Part shown: piece after piece, positions 34,809-48,100 of the stretch
How the letters are laid out: each line of letters starts with the position of its first letter
Numbering within the stretch: position 1 is the stretch's first letter
Origin: Leuctra nigra
Lineage: Eukaryota > Arthropoda > Insecta > Plecoptera > Leuctridae
Direction: 5' to 3'
DNA length: 64,000 nucleotides
NCBI GenBank assembly: GCA_934045905.1
Contig: OW203762.1
Coordinates: 48,261,411-48,325,410 of the forward strand
Notes under the pieces: generated by a model
Database searches by the model: none
What the model was told of the DNA's origin: nothing
Seen by the model: the letters and a program-made list of their open reading frames with translations, nothing else
Translations under genes and position numbers: made by a program

Positions 34809-35134
34809 GTTGCGTCAAATTTTCCCAAAATACCTCAGTCTCCCCAGGGCTCATTATTTACTCCACTGCTATGCAACTTTGGGAGGTAGTTTTGATACAC
34901 ATTTGCTGGGGATACTTTTAAAAAAATTTAAGAAATATTTACATAAAAAAGTATTATTTTTCACATAGGTATTTCATGAAAAAATATGAAAATAAAACTT
35001 TTTTTTGCTTTCAGTTTTTTTTTAATAGTATCCCCAGAAAACGCGTATCAAAACTACCTCCTAAAGTTGCATAACAGTGGAGTAAATAATGAGCCTTGGG
35101 AAGACCTGTATATTTTGGGAAAATTTGACGCAAC
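34809..35134. mobile_element. Inverted-repeat (foldback) element
   Basis: The left arm 34809 to ~34932 and right arm ~35010-35134 are inverted copies. Shared blocks are GTTGCGTCAAATTTTCCC, CTCATTATTTACTCCACTG, TATGCAACTTT, AGGTAGTTTTGATAC and CTGGGGATACT. The spacer of about 75 bp is AT-rich. A transcript would fold into a hairpin of ~120 bp. The right flank (35160-35310, with CTCGAAAACGGCTGAATCGAT) looks repetitive too, so the full element may be larger. Confidence 0.75.
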
Positions 35135-37239
35135 TGTCAGTTTCCATAGCGGTCCCCAGGACTCTTAACCGATTTTCATGTAATTTTTACCGTTTGCACA
35201 TTAGGTGTATAACGATACTCAGCCATTCTGAGAATTTTGTGCCGCTATTTTTTAAACGGAAAGTCATATCTCGAAAACGGCTGAATCGATTGGACGGAAA
35301 CTAGTAGTGCTAGATGTACTGATTTAACTACTTTTCAATGCTCGATGTGTTTATTTTGTATGGGTTAAATTAAAAAGCAAAAACAACAAAATTAAAAATG
35401 TTGTGTTATAAATATTAATTGAGTTATTAAATGACGAGCAGTAAATCAGAGCTTTGACTAGAAACAAATCTCCTCTCTTTATTTGCTTTTTCCACGTTGA
35501 CACTCGCCACTGAATGGTTGTGTTGTGACCGTCCTGTTTGTAATGAGTCCAAACATTTTCCTAGAATCTCCCTGTCCTGGAATAATGCAATACATTTCCA
35601 ATAAGAATATTTGCTAACGGAACAATCGTCAATCGGAAACCGACTTTCCTTCGCTGGACGGAGCAAGAGTCTACTTCTGATTAGTACAATAAATCCATGA
35701 TGCCAACGCCTGTGATTGTAAACGACATTAAACACTAAGTAACAACATATAGTCTGTTCGCGCTTAAGAATAGCATTAACTTATTGAATTTTCTGTGAGG
35801 TGTCATCAGATTGAAAGAAAGATTCCTGAAAGCTACAATGTTTTCGTCGACTCCTATCCGTAAACATTGTTAGTTTTACTCATAATGTGCAACAGCGTGG
35901 ACTTTTATACTTATCGTTAAGGCAGTTTACTACTTGAGCGGCTTTTATTCTGGCAATATACTTGATTAAATTGCAAGAGATGTCACTACTTAATACATTC
36001 TTTTATTATCTGCAATCAAATGATCTGGTTTTATGCCATCAGTTATGCTCGTTGTAAAGTGAAACGCTGATGACTAATCTCTACAAGATGGAGGGAGATG
36101 GAACTTGCGTGAAATCAGAGACTTCAATTCGGTCTTCTATTCAACAAATTGATTGCACTTTTCGATCAGTCGACTTCGTTGATCCGAGCTTGATTCGATT
36201 TCCGGCTCTTTCAACATTACTTGTAATAAAATATACCTCCTTGGTATTAAATTAAAAAAAAGTTTTTTTGACTTTTACATCGTGCGTATACGCGTTCACA
36301 TTTGACATGTGCGTATCTCCGACAAAACTGATTGATGAATTGTAGTAATTGTTACCAAATAACAGAGTTACAGAAGAGATAAACATTATGTGATATGTAT
36401 TAGTAGTGATCGTTATGAATAAAATGGTATTCCATGTTAGTGACCGTATTGAACTGGAGATCGGATTATCTGTTTTCATTAAGCTGTGCAATTTTAACCC
36501 CATAAAGCACTCCGTGTATAAGTACCAGCATGTACCAGCCAAATTTCTTGGACTAAAAACAAAACAAACATTAACATCACTAAAAAGCAGTGATATAAAA
36601 AATTGGTAAATTCAAAACATTATTTTAAAAATAAAAAAAATACTTGGCGCATCGGTTTTCAGTACATTAAGGTAGGTATTTTTTATAGATAAGTAGGTAG
36701 TATCGATTTCCGTGCAATACTTCTGTACTGTTTATGTACACGATGAGCCAAGAATTTATAGTGTATAAGTGTCCTCAGGGTTTTTATATTTCAGTTAGGC
36801 ATTACAGTACTGTTACACTCGGTATGTTGAGTGAGTATGTGTGCACTGTCCGACTTGACTGAGTTGAGCGACCGCTCCACTAGATTGTTATTTTGTACTT
36901 TCATGGAAATTAGTTTTTACATCTAGGTACCTATCAGAATGGCATTTTCAGCACGCTAAGAAATCCATTGTTGAAATGCATAAAAGTACTCTTCATACAG
37001 TCAGATGGGACTGAATTGAGATACCAGCTCATCATTGCAGCATCTAAATGAAGCCCTTGATCATATTATAATTTGTCACCAGGTGTGCACCAAGCAGGTA
37101 CGCGTAGAACTAGATCTACTCCAGTTTCCAAAACAAACTAGTTTCTCTCCAGAGAAACTTCTCGCGTTCATCCAACTCCAGTGGAACGAGAGTCTGGATG
37201 AAAATTCCTTCCAAACTAAAGATACAGGAAGAAGCAACG

Positions 37240-37301
<62 letters not shown>

Positions 37302-40300
37302 CCAGCCTAACAATGGGCTCCTCCGATTTCCATTAGTGCTCGAACATCGGTTTGCCGTGTTATCAACTTAGGTCGCCAGGATCGCATAGAATCCGCGTCG
37401 CGTCGTTCAATGCTTCAGCGTCAGTCAGCGGGAAGCGAATGTGGCGCTATCTCACGCAGAGTGCCGTCAGGTCGGGGCTAGTCTCAGACCACTTGGCTGC
37501 GACAATACGCTGGAGAAGAACCTTGACACTTTTCCTATGAACTCGGCGAAATCTGTGCAGCACCTGGCATTCTAGCTCTCTAACCTCTTCATACCTCAAT
37601 TCTATTGTCAGACGAAGATTATTTTAATATTTTCTGATATTTCATCATTTTGTAATTTTTATTTGATAATTGGCAGGGTCTTTAAGCTGATTTTCTTATA
37701 CCTGGTTCTCATTGAACACTTGATCTCAATTAACTTGAGCGCCATTAAATGTGTAAACTAAGTTATGAACTTGGCTATCTTTTAACATTCATAAATTTGA
37801 CCTGCATGCGTTCAAATTGTCAAGTTTCATGCAAGCAAGTCAGATTTATGCGAACTAGGTATTACATTCAATATACATTTTCCATGTGTAATGTAAAGTT
37901 AACAGTTTCCTTAAGTCGAAATATATTTAATGAAGTTGTGAAACTTTGACCGAGTGAGCCACCGCTGTAAATCTATCGATTAAAACCGGCCGGTTGAAGT
38001 TGTGACAATATCTCTTATCCCTCACTCTCCTTCTCCAAGAGGACAGAAGAAAGGGTTGTTTCTGTTTTGAAATCCGGTAGACTTACAACATTTTCAATAG
38101 CTCAGCATTATCCGGAAATAGCGCTGTTGCCATCGCTCCTTTAACGTGGATAAAATACTTTATCCATAAAACATTTCCACGACAGGAATGAATTTTAAGA
38201 CTAGTTTCAGAGTTTCCAACTGAGATTTACGACTAAAAGAACAGTTTTCGGTGGATTTGTGAAAAATATTGTAGGCATTTTCTTCGTAAGTTGATCCGCG
38301 ATCTCCATATATCCAGGAGAATATTGGATCCCAGGAGGGACTTGGCCGATGCGCCAGATTTGCACAGGAGTTGTGAACTCAATAAAAGTAATTTATCAAA
38401 CTGGGGATATTTGAATATGCAAATACATCACTATTGTGGGTCGAGATCTGGCAACCCTGTTTGTCTTAAGTGAACGAATAGAAAACTCAGTAAACATGTC
38501 TGTCTCTCCTCTCGGAGAGAGTTGGAACTAACAAGACAGCGTTGTCGGAGACTATGACATTGGATTTAATATGCTCAAACTTGATTGGTCCAGAGTGACA
38601 CATCTCCCTAGATAACGGACGTTTAGTATTTAACACTTGAAACTAGCCGAAATAATCAAAGAAAGAGATACAACAAAATCATGCCAACAAAACTGAAACA
38701 CTTTTCCATCGTTCCGAAAAATATTCACAAGATAATGTTGACTATTCTCTAACATATTCCTCAAGTAGAAGCTAAATTAAATATTTGCAATATTTATTGG
38801 GAAAAGATTTTTTTCATAAGTTTGAGTCCACGAATTGTTTGGATTCAAATTGAGTAGCGCATTACTTAAAGTTCAAGCAGTTTTGCCAACAGCGAAGTAT
38901 TTCTTTCCTATGTTTCTTTGTTCGGAAGTTCTTTGATAATATCGCTGAAGATTGGCAATATATTCCTTATTATTTTTACATAACGTAAACTTTGCGGGAG
39001 TTGAAATACGTAATGAAACCTGTGATACTGTCGATGTGCTGTGAGGGGACCGACGTCTCCCAAACCTACACTTTAATATCAAACAATTCGCTCATAATTT
39101 ATTCATCGTGCAGAAAACATTATCATACATCTTCAGCAGACGCTCGACTTTTATCATCTTTAAATTCCGCTTGGGAGACATAAATGTTGAGTCATATAAT
39201 TTTCTTATTTGATTTTGAGAAATTTGACACTTTGAATACAGAGCACAGCGTCTCGTGTAACTTGCTTGAAGCAACGCGAAACTGTGTCTGAATTCTGCTT
39301 CGCTACAAAATTGGGTTCGGAATCAATTTCCAAAAACCGAGCAGCTCTTCCAGCTCTACATTTTCTGGAGATATCCGAATCAAATTACTCTGTCTCAAAA
39401 CTTTCCATTACTCGCTTGTCAGCTCCCCCATTCGACGTTTTCACATGTATTCTTTACCTTGCGAGATAAATTCGAATCTCATTACTAAATATTGAAAGTG
39501 CGAGGCTGGTTCATGCTGCAAGTTACAATACATTATCTCATCACAGAGGCATGAAGGGTTAATTAGCGATGATATTCACGGTTATAGGAGACTGCAACAA
39601 CGTGAGCTGGCATTTAATTATTTCGCTCGGTACAGAGTGCAATTAGGACTTCATATGAGCACGTGACCGGATCCATGCTGACGTCACTGCAATATGCACG
39701 ACGCATATTAAAAATACGACTCGCTTTGTTAATTGGAAGAAATTCTAGCGGCTGAAATTTATTCACTAAGAGGAAAGTTACTTCATATTTTGTATAACGC
39801 TGGAGTAAATTGTTCCGTGTATATTTTTTAAGACATTTGATTAATTATTAATAACAAGAATTATTTATCCCACAACTGCCACCATTTGTAATATTGTTTC
39901 TAATTGGTGATGACGTCATCAACCTGCCATGTTACTAAATTCCCATTTTCCTTCAACGTGGAATAATTACTAAATAGCACATGCTTGAGTTTCATATCTT
40001 TTGCTCATATCTTTTGTAACACCTGATAGTAAATTGCAACTCGGTGTAAAGTTGTCGATCGACAATTGTCGCTCTGTCCCGTGAGAGCGATAAGCTCACC
40101 GCCGCTGACCTTTTGCAGTACACAACCGTCTTGTGAATATACATGATTACACCCGCGTTGCTGAGCGAGCGCAGTAAGAACTTCTCTCACTGGTACCAAC
40201 CTTCAGAGTTGTGTATGGATTTCAGCTTTAGTCACCCTTATCCCGCAATACAATTTAAGACATCCATTATAGAAAACATCTTCTCGTTTGTACATCCAAC

Positions 40301-40929
40301 TCCGTATATTAGGTAAACCCTTGAAGTTAGATTACCGTCTAGACCAGTTTAGCAGTATTTCCAGCAGGCATAGATTACTGATATAAAACACGTGGATTGC
40401 GCATCAGATTCAGAGCTATGCATATTTCGGCGTCACTGCGACTAATGCTGAATGCGCAATCCACGCAACGAAGTGGAAGTACATGAGATCAGTTGTATAG
40501 ATCTAACGCAGCTGTATTGGGGATTGGAATAATCTTACTGCAAGGGATTAATACATGGAGTCGGGTGTACGTATCGCTTGTCCAAAGAAAGTTTCAATGG
40601 TCAATGAAGAAATCCAAATGACGAATAACGAAACTAAAAAAATATTCGAGTCGCATAATTAAAATGGAGAGGAGAGATTTAAAATCATTGAATTTCTCGA
40701 CAAAAGACAAATGTGTGGTTGCGTTTAAATAAGCTATCACCTGTTTCTGCGACCGCTCGCACATCAATAATAGCGCTGCACGTACCTCGCCATTTTCCAC
40801 CCGCACTGATCCAGAGAAACTCTTTCTCTCTGTTTCCAGCGGAGATTGAAAAATAGCATTTTCCTTCATCAAACATTCACCACAATTTCGCAATTGGTCG
40901 CTGCATTTTCGTGCGAACTCCGCTGCTTG
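35135..40929. other. Non-coding stretch
   Basis: Nearly 6 kb with no recognised exon. It has a (CT)n tract at 37240-37303, a GC-richer patch at about 37360-37520 without a convincing frame, and an inverted fragment of the CAAATGGTGGC family near 39872. Confidence 0.4.
37240..37303. repeat. C-run followed by (CT)n microsatellite
   Basis: About nine C then ~25 CT units. Confidence 0.95.
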
Positions 40930-40995
40930 TTCATTGTGCGGTGTGGAATGTTACCACATAGAGGGACTCGAACCCCGTGATCAGGGAAATCCACA
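40930..40995 (-). mobile_element. Possible tRNA-derived SINE head
   Basis: The minus strand reads CTGTAGGGCGTGTGGATTTCC then GGGGTTCGAGTCCC, which resemble an A box and a B box (GGTTCGAGTCC) but lie closer together than in a normal tRNA. No acceptor-stem pairing is visible, so this is a fragment or a chance match. Confidence 0.4.
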
Positions 40996-41286
40996 CGCCC
41001 TACAGGCTGTAATGATGAATGCAAGTACTTCAACGTACTCAACGCTGACACTCTGTATATTCACAGAATGTATCAAGAATGATGTATCAAATAGTTTCAT
41101 AACTGTAGATGAATGTCATTGAAATTGCATTCCAAAGAAGTCGGATATTAAAGAATGGCAGTTGTATCGTAAAACACAAAATGTATGACCTCTCAATCTA
41201 ATCAGTCATGTGATTAGAAAAAATAATTTTATCAAAACATGCTCCAATGAAGATGTTTCGGTAATAATTCTGTGTGCGTAAAGTTG

Positions 41287-41302
41287 CCCCCCCCCCCCCC
41301 CC
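41287..41302. repeat. C16 homopolymer
   Basis: Sixteen consecutive C. Confidence 0.9.
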
Positions 41303-41530
41303 ACTTTAGGCACTAATTTCCAAACTAAACATATATTTTGTGCTTAACTAGTGCTCTATGGAAAACAAATGTTAGAATTAGTGTTCAACGGGTTGTCGAC
41401 TTATTGACGATTTAGTTTTAAGGGGGCGGGGCATGTTCATGCAGGATTCCCTCAACGATTAGCACTAATTTCCGAACTTGGCCAATATTTAGTGCTCAAT
41501 TAGTGTTCCATTAAAAACAAATGTATTTAA

Positions 41531-41598
41531 GAGCGAGCGAGAGAGAGAGAGTGAAAGAGAGGGGGGCGGGGGAGGGGGAGAGAGAAGAGAGAGAGAGA
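41531..41598. repeat. (GA)n microsatellite with a G-rich interruption
   Basis: GA tract interrupted by GGGGGGCGGGGGAGGGGG. Confidence 0.9.
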
Positions 41599-42760
41599 TC
41601 GCATTAACCCGACGTCGGACAAAAAGAGCGACGCACAATAACTTGACATGACGTATTGCCTGGACGTCGAGCGTCCCTAGACGCATGAAGCGTCGGTACA
41701 GTCATCTACATAACAACACACATGAATGCCAACCAGCAACCACACCAGCTACCGTCAAATGCAATCAAACCTAGAGTCACTCTCAGGATTTAGATTTTTA
41801 ACACCATGGTTTTTCCACGAAAGAGCATTTAGAAATTACGTTGAAATTCATGGGGTATAACGTAATCTAATATCAAGGTGAACTTAGACATAAATATAAA
41901 CATTAAATCTCACGAAATTCACTTATTTAGCAGCGCAAGTTCTAACATCAATTATAGTTGAGCTTATATAAATTTGTTAGATGTCCATCTATAAAACATA
42001 CACCATGTTCTCTTACACATCTTGGGTTCATGGCTGGCTATCCATGGTCTAAAGAGCGGCAATTCACACACGCTTATTGTATTCTTTAAATAAGTTTATT
42101 CACACTTTAATTTCACCCTGCAATTAATCTAAAGGACCTATTTTGTGGACGTTGTACCACTTTAAGCAGTCTACAGTCTTGCAAAAAAAATCAGATATTC
42201 GGTAATTCGGATTTTTCAAATATGCAAGTGTTTCATCAATCTTCCTATGTTCTAACGTGGGCCGTCGTTTGAATGTATCTCTATTCACGTGAGGGTCTGA
42301 AGGGGGGGGGGGATCCCTATAATTTAAAATATATAAAAATAAAATAGGAAAAGTAACTAAACTGTTTTTCAACTACTGAAAAATTACGGAAAAGACGGAA
42401 TGAACCCAAGAAAGTGGCTGTGATGATCACATGAAGTTTGAAGAAGCTGGTGTCTTCCTTGCCGATAGATTCCAGCTCCAGTGCGAGTGGAGCTTCCAGG
42501 ACACCGTGTTTGACTGCGACTGTATCTGCCAGCATTGTGCTGTGACGTCACGAACAACGCGAGAGATTCGCACAAAGCTCTTAAAAAAACCAACAAACGT
42601 TTATTATTTCGCTGTAAAACCAACAACACGGACCGGCAGAGTCAAAGTGGACAACCTGTCTGGAAGTTGCGCGAGAATCCGTTTATTATGCGTTATTATG
42701 ATCAAAGTAGAAGATTCTGAAGTATGGGTAAAAAGTGATATCATTTCATACTATAGGATC

Positions 42761-43015
42761 ACGCTCAGTGTAACGCGTTGATAAGCGAGCCTTCGTCATG
42801 CACGCGAATTAATATTCTCAACTAGAGACCTTGTATATAGCTGTCAATTAAACGTAATCAGTGGATCAATGCTGAGGAAATATTTCTCTCCCGATGAAAC
42901 AAATTTTGTTTTCAACCAATCAGAACATTTTGTTTTAAAAAAATTATACATGGCCGCAGATTGTGCCTTAATGTGTGCGAAATTTCAGATCGTTGGTTGA
43001 ACGGTGACCTGGGCA
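42761..43015 (+). mobile_element. Repeat family R1, internally deleted copy
   Basis: It starts CACGCTCAGTGTAACGCGTTG and ends near ATGTGTGCGAAATTTCAGATC...GTTGAACGGTG. The first block matches the start of 27112-28195. The last matches an internal block of the inverted copy 43940-44815 (around 44080-44125, ATGTGTGCAAAATTTCAGATC). Most of the middle and the CTCGCTACGCTCGCT end are missing. Confidence 0.6.
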
Positions 43016-43939
43016 GTTAGGCAAACACACACAATAAATATAAGAACAGAGAAAGTGGTACAATTAATTATGCTAACGTTAATTATGGAATGCTGCGATC
43101 TTCGTTGATAAATCCTCGGCAATTGTTTTAATATAAGAAGCGTCGGGGCTTGCTCGAATACGCCTGAAACATGCAAATGAAACAATCGCTTCGGTCCCGC
43201 TCTAAGTACTGTGGTGGAGGTGCCTGGTTCATGTGATTAACGGCGCACGTGATCACAGCAAGATGCAAGGTTGGTAAAGAGCGCATTAATCGCATTAAAC
43301 AACTGCAAGCGGTGAAGCGAGAAATACGAATAGTTTCATAAATGATCAAGTTCTTTGTTTAAATTGGAAGTTATTTATTTTTAATGCCATCGCCGTTCTC
43401 CTACACAATGTTTTAATCCCAACCCAAACATTGTAATGGCTAAAGAGAACAATACGTTCCTCTGCAGAACCCGAGCTGATAAATTAAGAGTTATTAACTT
43501 GAAATATTAGCGGGATTTGGGAAATAGACGTTGACCTATTTCCCGCCGAGCACTCCGTCATATTTTTGTCCCCGTGAGTGCTTAAGCTTAGTTTCGGACA
43601 TGCGCAATGAATCGTATGGATGTAAATAATGTATATTTGTTATATATTATCATGCTCAGTTTGTTCGACTTTTCATTCGCCCGCATTTTTTCAGTTTTCC
43701 ATTTACTATTTTCATTTGAAACCAAGCAGGGATTTCTCACTAAAATTTCCATATTATCTTTTCATTCTAATCGCAGAATTATATGTAAAATCATTGAGTA
43801 TATTTGCAATTAGCAACAAGTCCACTTAAACAAGAGCCGTTTTGCATAGTTCGGAGTGAAACAGGAATACTAGTTGCACCATATACCTACTGACATGAAC
43901 TCACAACTTTTAAACGGAAAAACCTTTTTATGCACCTTA

Positions 43940-44815
43940 ATTGATTGTTGAGCGAGCGAAGCGAGCGTCTCCTTTTGACTCTTTTGACACGGACCTCTGT
44001 TTTTTTTTTTTTTTTTTTTTTTTGTTTTTATTTTTTTTTGTTTTGACTTTTGGCTGCTATCTGGAGCAATAGAAGTCGCACCGTTTCACCTATCGATCTG
44101 AAATTTTGCACACATGTAGAGACAACCTTTTCTGTTTGCTGACCCAAATTTTTTTTGAAATCTATTGATTGGTTAAAATTTAAATAAACATCTCCTGATA
44201 GGCTGAAAAATGAAAATGGTCTTCGAAAAATGTGATCAACCTTATATTTTGCATGGTCATTAAGACCAACATTGTCTCTTATTTTACAAATTTTCAGCCA
44301 AATCCTCCCATTGGTTAAAAATTAAAAAAATATTTCATGTGCTTTTTGAAATTTAAACCAGAACTGTATGACCGATCAACTTAAAAATTTGCATGGTCAT
44401 TGGGTTCAACATTATCAGTATTTTTGACAATTTTCAGACTAAACTGTGTTTAAATTCAAAAGTTATTGACAGTTTACGGATATTTTGCGTGTTGGCTGTC
44501 ATATTTCTCTCATTTCACATTTCACGGCATCTTCGAATCTTCAGTTCAAGGTTGTTAGAGCAGAAACTTTCAAACGTATATGAAACTGATGTCCGTTTAA
44601 AACGAGATCCTGTGATTTTTGAAAATTAACAAGGAATCGTTCAATCCCAAAGGTTTAATCGATCAACTTAAGTTAAAACATTGCGTGGTTATTGGGACCA
44701 ATATTTTAGGAATTGGGACATTTTCGATAAACAGAATTTCGGTTCGAGGTGTTGCGCGTATCCGTGCTCGCTCATCAACGCGTTACTCAGAGCGTTTTCC
44801 TAGTATTTACAAGAT
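43940..44815 (-). mobile_element. Repeat family R1, inverted copy with internal repeats
   Basis: On the minus strand it starts TAGGAAAACGCTCTGAGTAACG (near 44805) and ends GGAGACGCTCGCTTCGCTCGCT (43950). Inside, a sentence of the form GATCAAC-TTA...TTGCATGGTCATT...ACCAACATTRTC recurs about three times on the plus strand (near 44235, 44368 and 44657), so the element is itself built of degenerate repeats. A poly-T run at 43999-44041 interrupts it. No coding frame. Confidence 0.65.
43999..44041. repeat. Interrupted poly-T tract
   Basis: About 40 nt of T with two G, inside a repeat copy. Confidence 0.9.
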
Positions 44816-45039
44816 TGTGAAATAAATCAATTTTTAATCACGTTAACGTATATAAACCAAGCATTATTGCTTTGTTGGTTGTTTGTTGGTTGGTTGTCTG
44901 TTGAATTAGAAATGCTTATTTTTTATTGGCGTTACATGAAATTCTATATCTCTTTGTGATCTCTTTTCGACCGAATTCATTTCACTGCTATTTGGGTGGA
45001 ACACCTTAGAGGAATCAAAGGTGGAGGGGAGTCGTAACG

Positions 45040-45168
45040 CTACATCCCCTCAGTTTCTCGCGTCCAACGGCAGCAACTAGCGGGACAGACTTGCACGGTC
45101 ACCCATCCAAGTACTGGACCACCGCTCGACGATGCTTACGAGAACCGTGTTATCGAATACCGCAATTA
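45040..45168 (-). mobile_element. 5S rRNA-derived segment (SINE-like or 5S pseudogene)
   Basis: The plus strand has GGTCACCCATCCAAGTACT, followed by ACCGCTCGACGATGCTTA and GAGAACCGTG. These are the complements of conserved 5S rRNA blocks (AGTACTTGGATGGGTGACC, TAAGC...GTCGRGCG..., and the 5' helix), in the right order but shortened and diverged. Read on the minus strand it is therefore 5S-like in sense orientation, followed by a non-5S extension (45100-45040). A complete 5S gene is not present. A 5S-headed SINE is the simplest explanation. Confidence 0.6.
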
Positions 45169-48100
45169 AGAAATTCTTACTTATGCCAATAATAGTATGT
45201 ATTGTTTTGTTTTACTTGTTGATAATGTTAACTAAAGACGTAAAGAAAATTTACTTTGAAATGTAATGAATTCTAAAGTAACTTTAACTTCATAATGAAA
45301 AACTAAGTACAAACTCTGTACCATCCAGCAATCAAGTACTGTTGAAAACAATCGCTTTCATAAGAGTAAAGCAATTACACGAAAGGACAGAGACTTTGTT
45401 TTTACCTTTCCTTGTTGTTGTTGTGTTGTTGTTGTTGTTGTTCTTGTTGTTGTGTATTCTTCACGGCCCGGTCGGTGTCTTCATAGATTGACTGCGTGTT
45501 CCGCCAATTGAATTACAAGCAGATTGCTTCCATATAACTAACTTTAGAGCTCTGCCACTCGTATGGAGGTATAAGTTGATTAAAAAAGACGACGTTACAC
45601 AAACTGAAACGAAATAAAACGGGATAAATTGAATTCTCTATTCCCCTTTTACATGTGTGGATAACTTTCGTTGGGAGGGAATTTTGTTTTACAACAATGT
45701 TTGCGAACTAAAATACGTGGAGTTTAATTATTTGCACAAAAGCAAATCGAACAGGGAGATTGATTCTGATTCATTATTACTCCAGCTATTTTTCCCTGGA
45801 TTTATTTGGTTTGATCCCGACTCTTTGTATTGCTAAAAACTAGTCCATTATGTAGGTCTGTTCCGCCTGGACGCATAGGCCGCACGCACGACAGACAATG
45901 TATTCTCCGCTGTTTGTTTCGTGTCGGAGGTATTCTACTTGCTTTTTGCGAGCTGTAATCTCCAGCTATTAATCAACGTGCTGCATCAGTTAGTCGCCGT
46001 CGCATTCCACTCGAAGTTCCGAGCAACGACTTTGATGGAGACAATGGGAGAAAACACAATCCGTCGTTGAACAAGAAGAGTTTCAAACTAATCCAATATT
46101 GATTTACTCCAGATATCAGTCATGTGTCTGCTCCCGATCTTTACTGCCTTTAAAACAACTTGAAAAACGATTGAAATAACGCGCTGATAACGTGCTGTGT
46201 GAGAGTTGCTGATGTAGATAGAAGATGTAGAGGAGACAACCCAATGATGGTGAAAGAGATTTGGTATAAGTATATATTTTAAAAGCAGCTTCTTACCAAT
46301 TTGCCTCAAAATTATAAATGTAAGTGATCCATATTGCATTTTATCAGTACCTAAATACCAATTATAGGAAATTGTAGTATCTGATCAGTCGATTCTTCTG
46401 AAGTTTATCCTGAATGTCGCCTATATCAGAGTGATAAGGGAACAATTTGACCTGTGCAGGAGACATGGAGAGAAAGAAAACAAAAAGAAGCACAAAAAGT
46501 CGACTGGTGACGGTCGCAACTTATAGGCGGCATTATCATGACGCCACGTGACTCCTGCCGCCATGTTGAAAAGCCAAGTGTTCTTCGTCTGCGCTTTATC
46601 AGCCCCTCTAGGTGTAGGCAACCAAAGGCCCAAGTACTCTTCTCAGAAGATAATATACGAGTTGAGGAAAGGTTGGTGTAATTTGAAGCCTGGAGCTGTT
46701 CTCTGTTTTAATCTACGTCATACGGAGTTATAGGCCTCCTCGTGGAACCCTACTGGTGTTACATAATTTCACTTCACTAGCGCTGCGACGCGGCAGGCGG
46801 GGGGTGCAGTAACTATTCACCAGATGGGAGGCGGCGCCGTCGAGAAGAGGAAGGAAGGAATTCATAATTTGATTTTGTCTTGGTCTTCTTCTATATATTC
46901 TTCTTCGCTGTGCTGCTTTTTATCATGTTCTGTCATAACTCTGGGCTGAGTTCGTGTGGGGAAATGCGATCTGCAAATGTTTCCGCCATGTTGAGTTGAT
47001 CCGTGCTTAATAACACAGCACGTCCATTTATTTCTAGACTTTTTATTCATTACAATAACTACTCGCCCAGAATACATTCACTCATGAATATCTGTATTAT
47101 ATCTTCTTCCTTCCAAGTGCATGTTGGTTTTCAGTTTGCAATTCTCCGAGACAATGCATTCTTCATTCATGAAATTGCATATTCATTTCAATCAACGATA
47201 CCGGTTTGTATTCATGCATTGTTCCTTCGTTCTATATTATTTGTCCTTGCGAAATAAAACCATTGAAACTTCTTTCCTTTGAACGATTATTCAGGTGAAG
47301 AGCAACCCCATGCAAGTTTGTAGAACCAGAGCGAGTTATAGTTGATCTCCTCAATTAACTTTAACTCAGATGAATCTGATTGAATGCATTCACAATGAAT
47401 ATCTAACCATGTTAGCCTGTTCACGTCACATGAGGTTTAATGGAGATTAACAGCCGACATCAGCGCCCTCGTGCCTTCAGCCGCAACTACAATCACATTT
47501 ACTACAATTCCCGCCTTCATTTGTTTTCGTTATTTTAACTTAAAATGTATAGACCTTGCTGCCATTACCAGTGTCTTTCTGTAAAATAGTAAAAATACGG
47601 TAGTTTAGATGTAATTTTCAGAAATATTAGCATGTTTCGTTGGAACCACGCAACTCACGCTCTCTCTCTATTATCCCTAAATTTCTACCTAAACATGATC
47701 GAAATTAAAATCTCAAGATGCAGCCAGTTCTTATTTCGCCTCGCTACATTTTACCAACGACATTTAGCCTGAGGATTTAGTTGATAAAGGGAACAGAATC
47801 CTTTGGTTGATGTAAAATCATCACTGTTCTTTTGCATGGCCATTGAGATCATCAGGTTACAGCCTCATACTCAAAAGATTTTCTAGATTTATCGATGCCC
47901 AGCGTCTACTGGATTCCGTCCATAACATTATTAGTCACGGTTTGTGGTGTAGAGGACTGACAAATATCTACTTCGAACGACCCACATGCTCACATTCTAC
48001 TAATTGCTCTTTTGAGCATGAGGATGTTGTACTCATACAATTGTTTTCTGTGAAATCGGTCAAGTACCTACTTAAACAGTTATTTGTGAAGAAGTTATGA

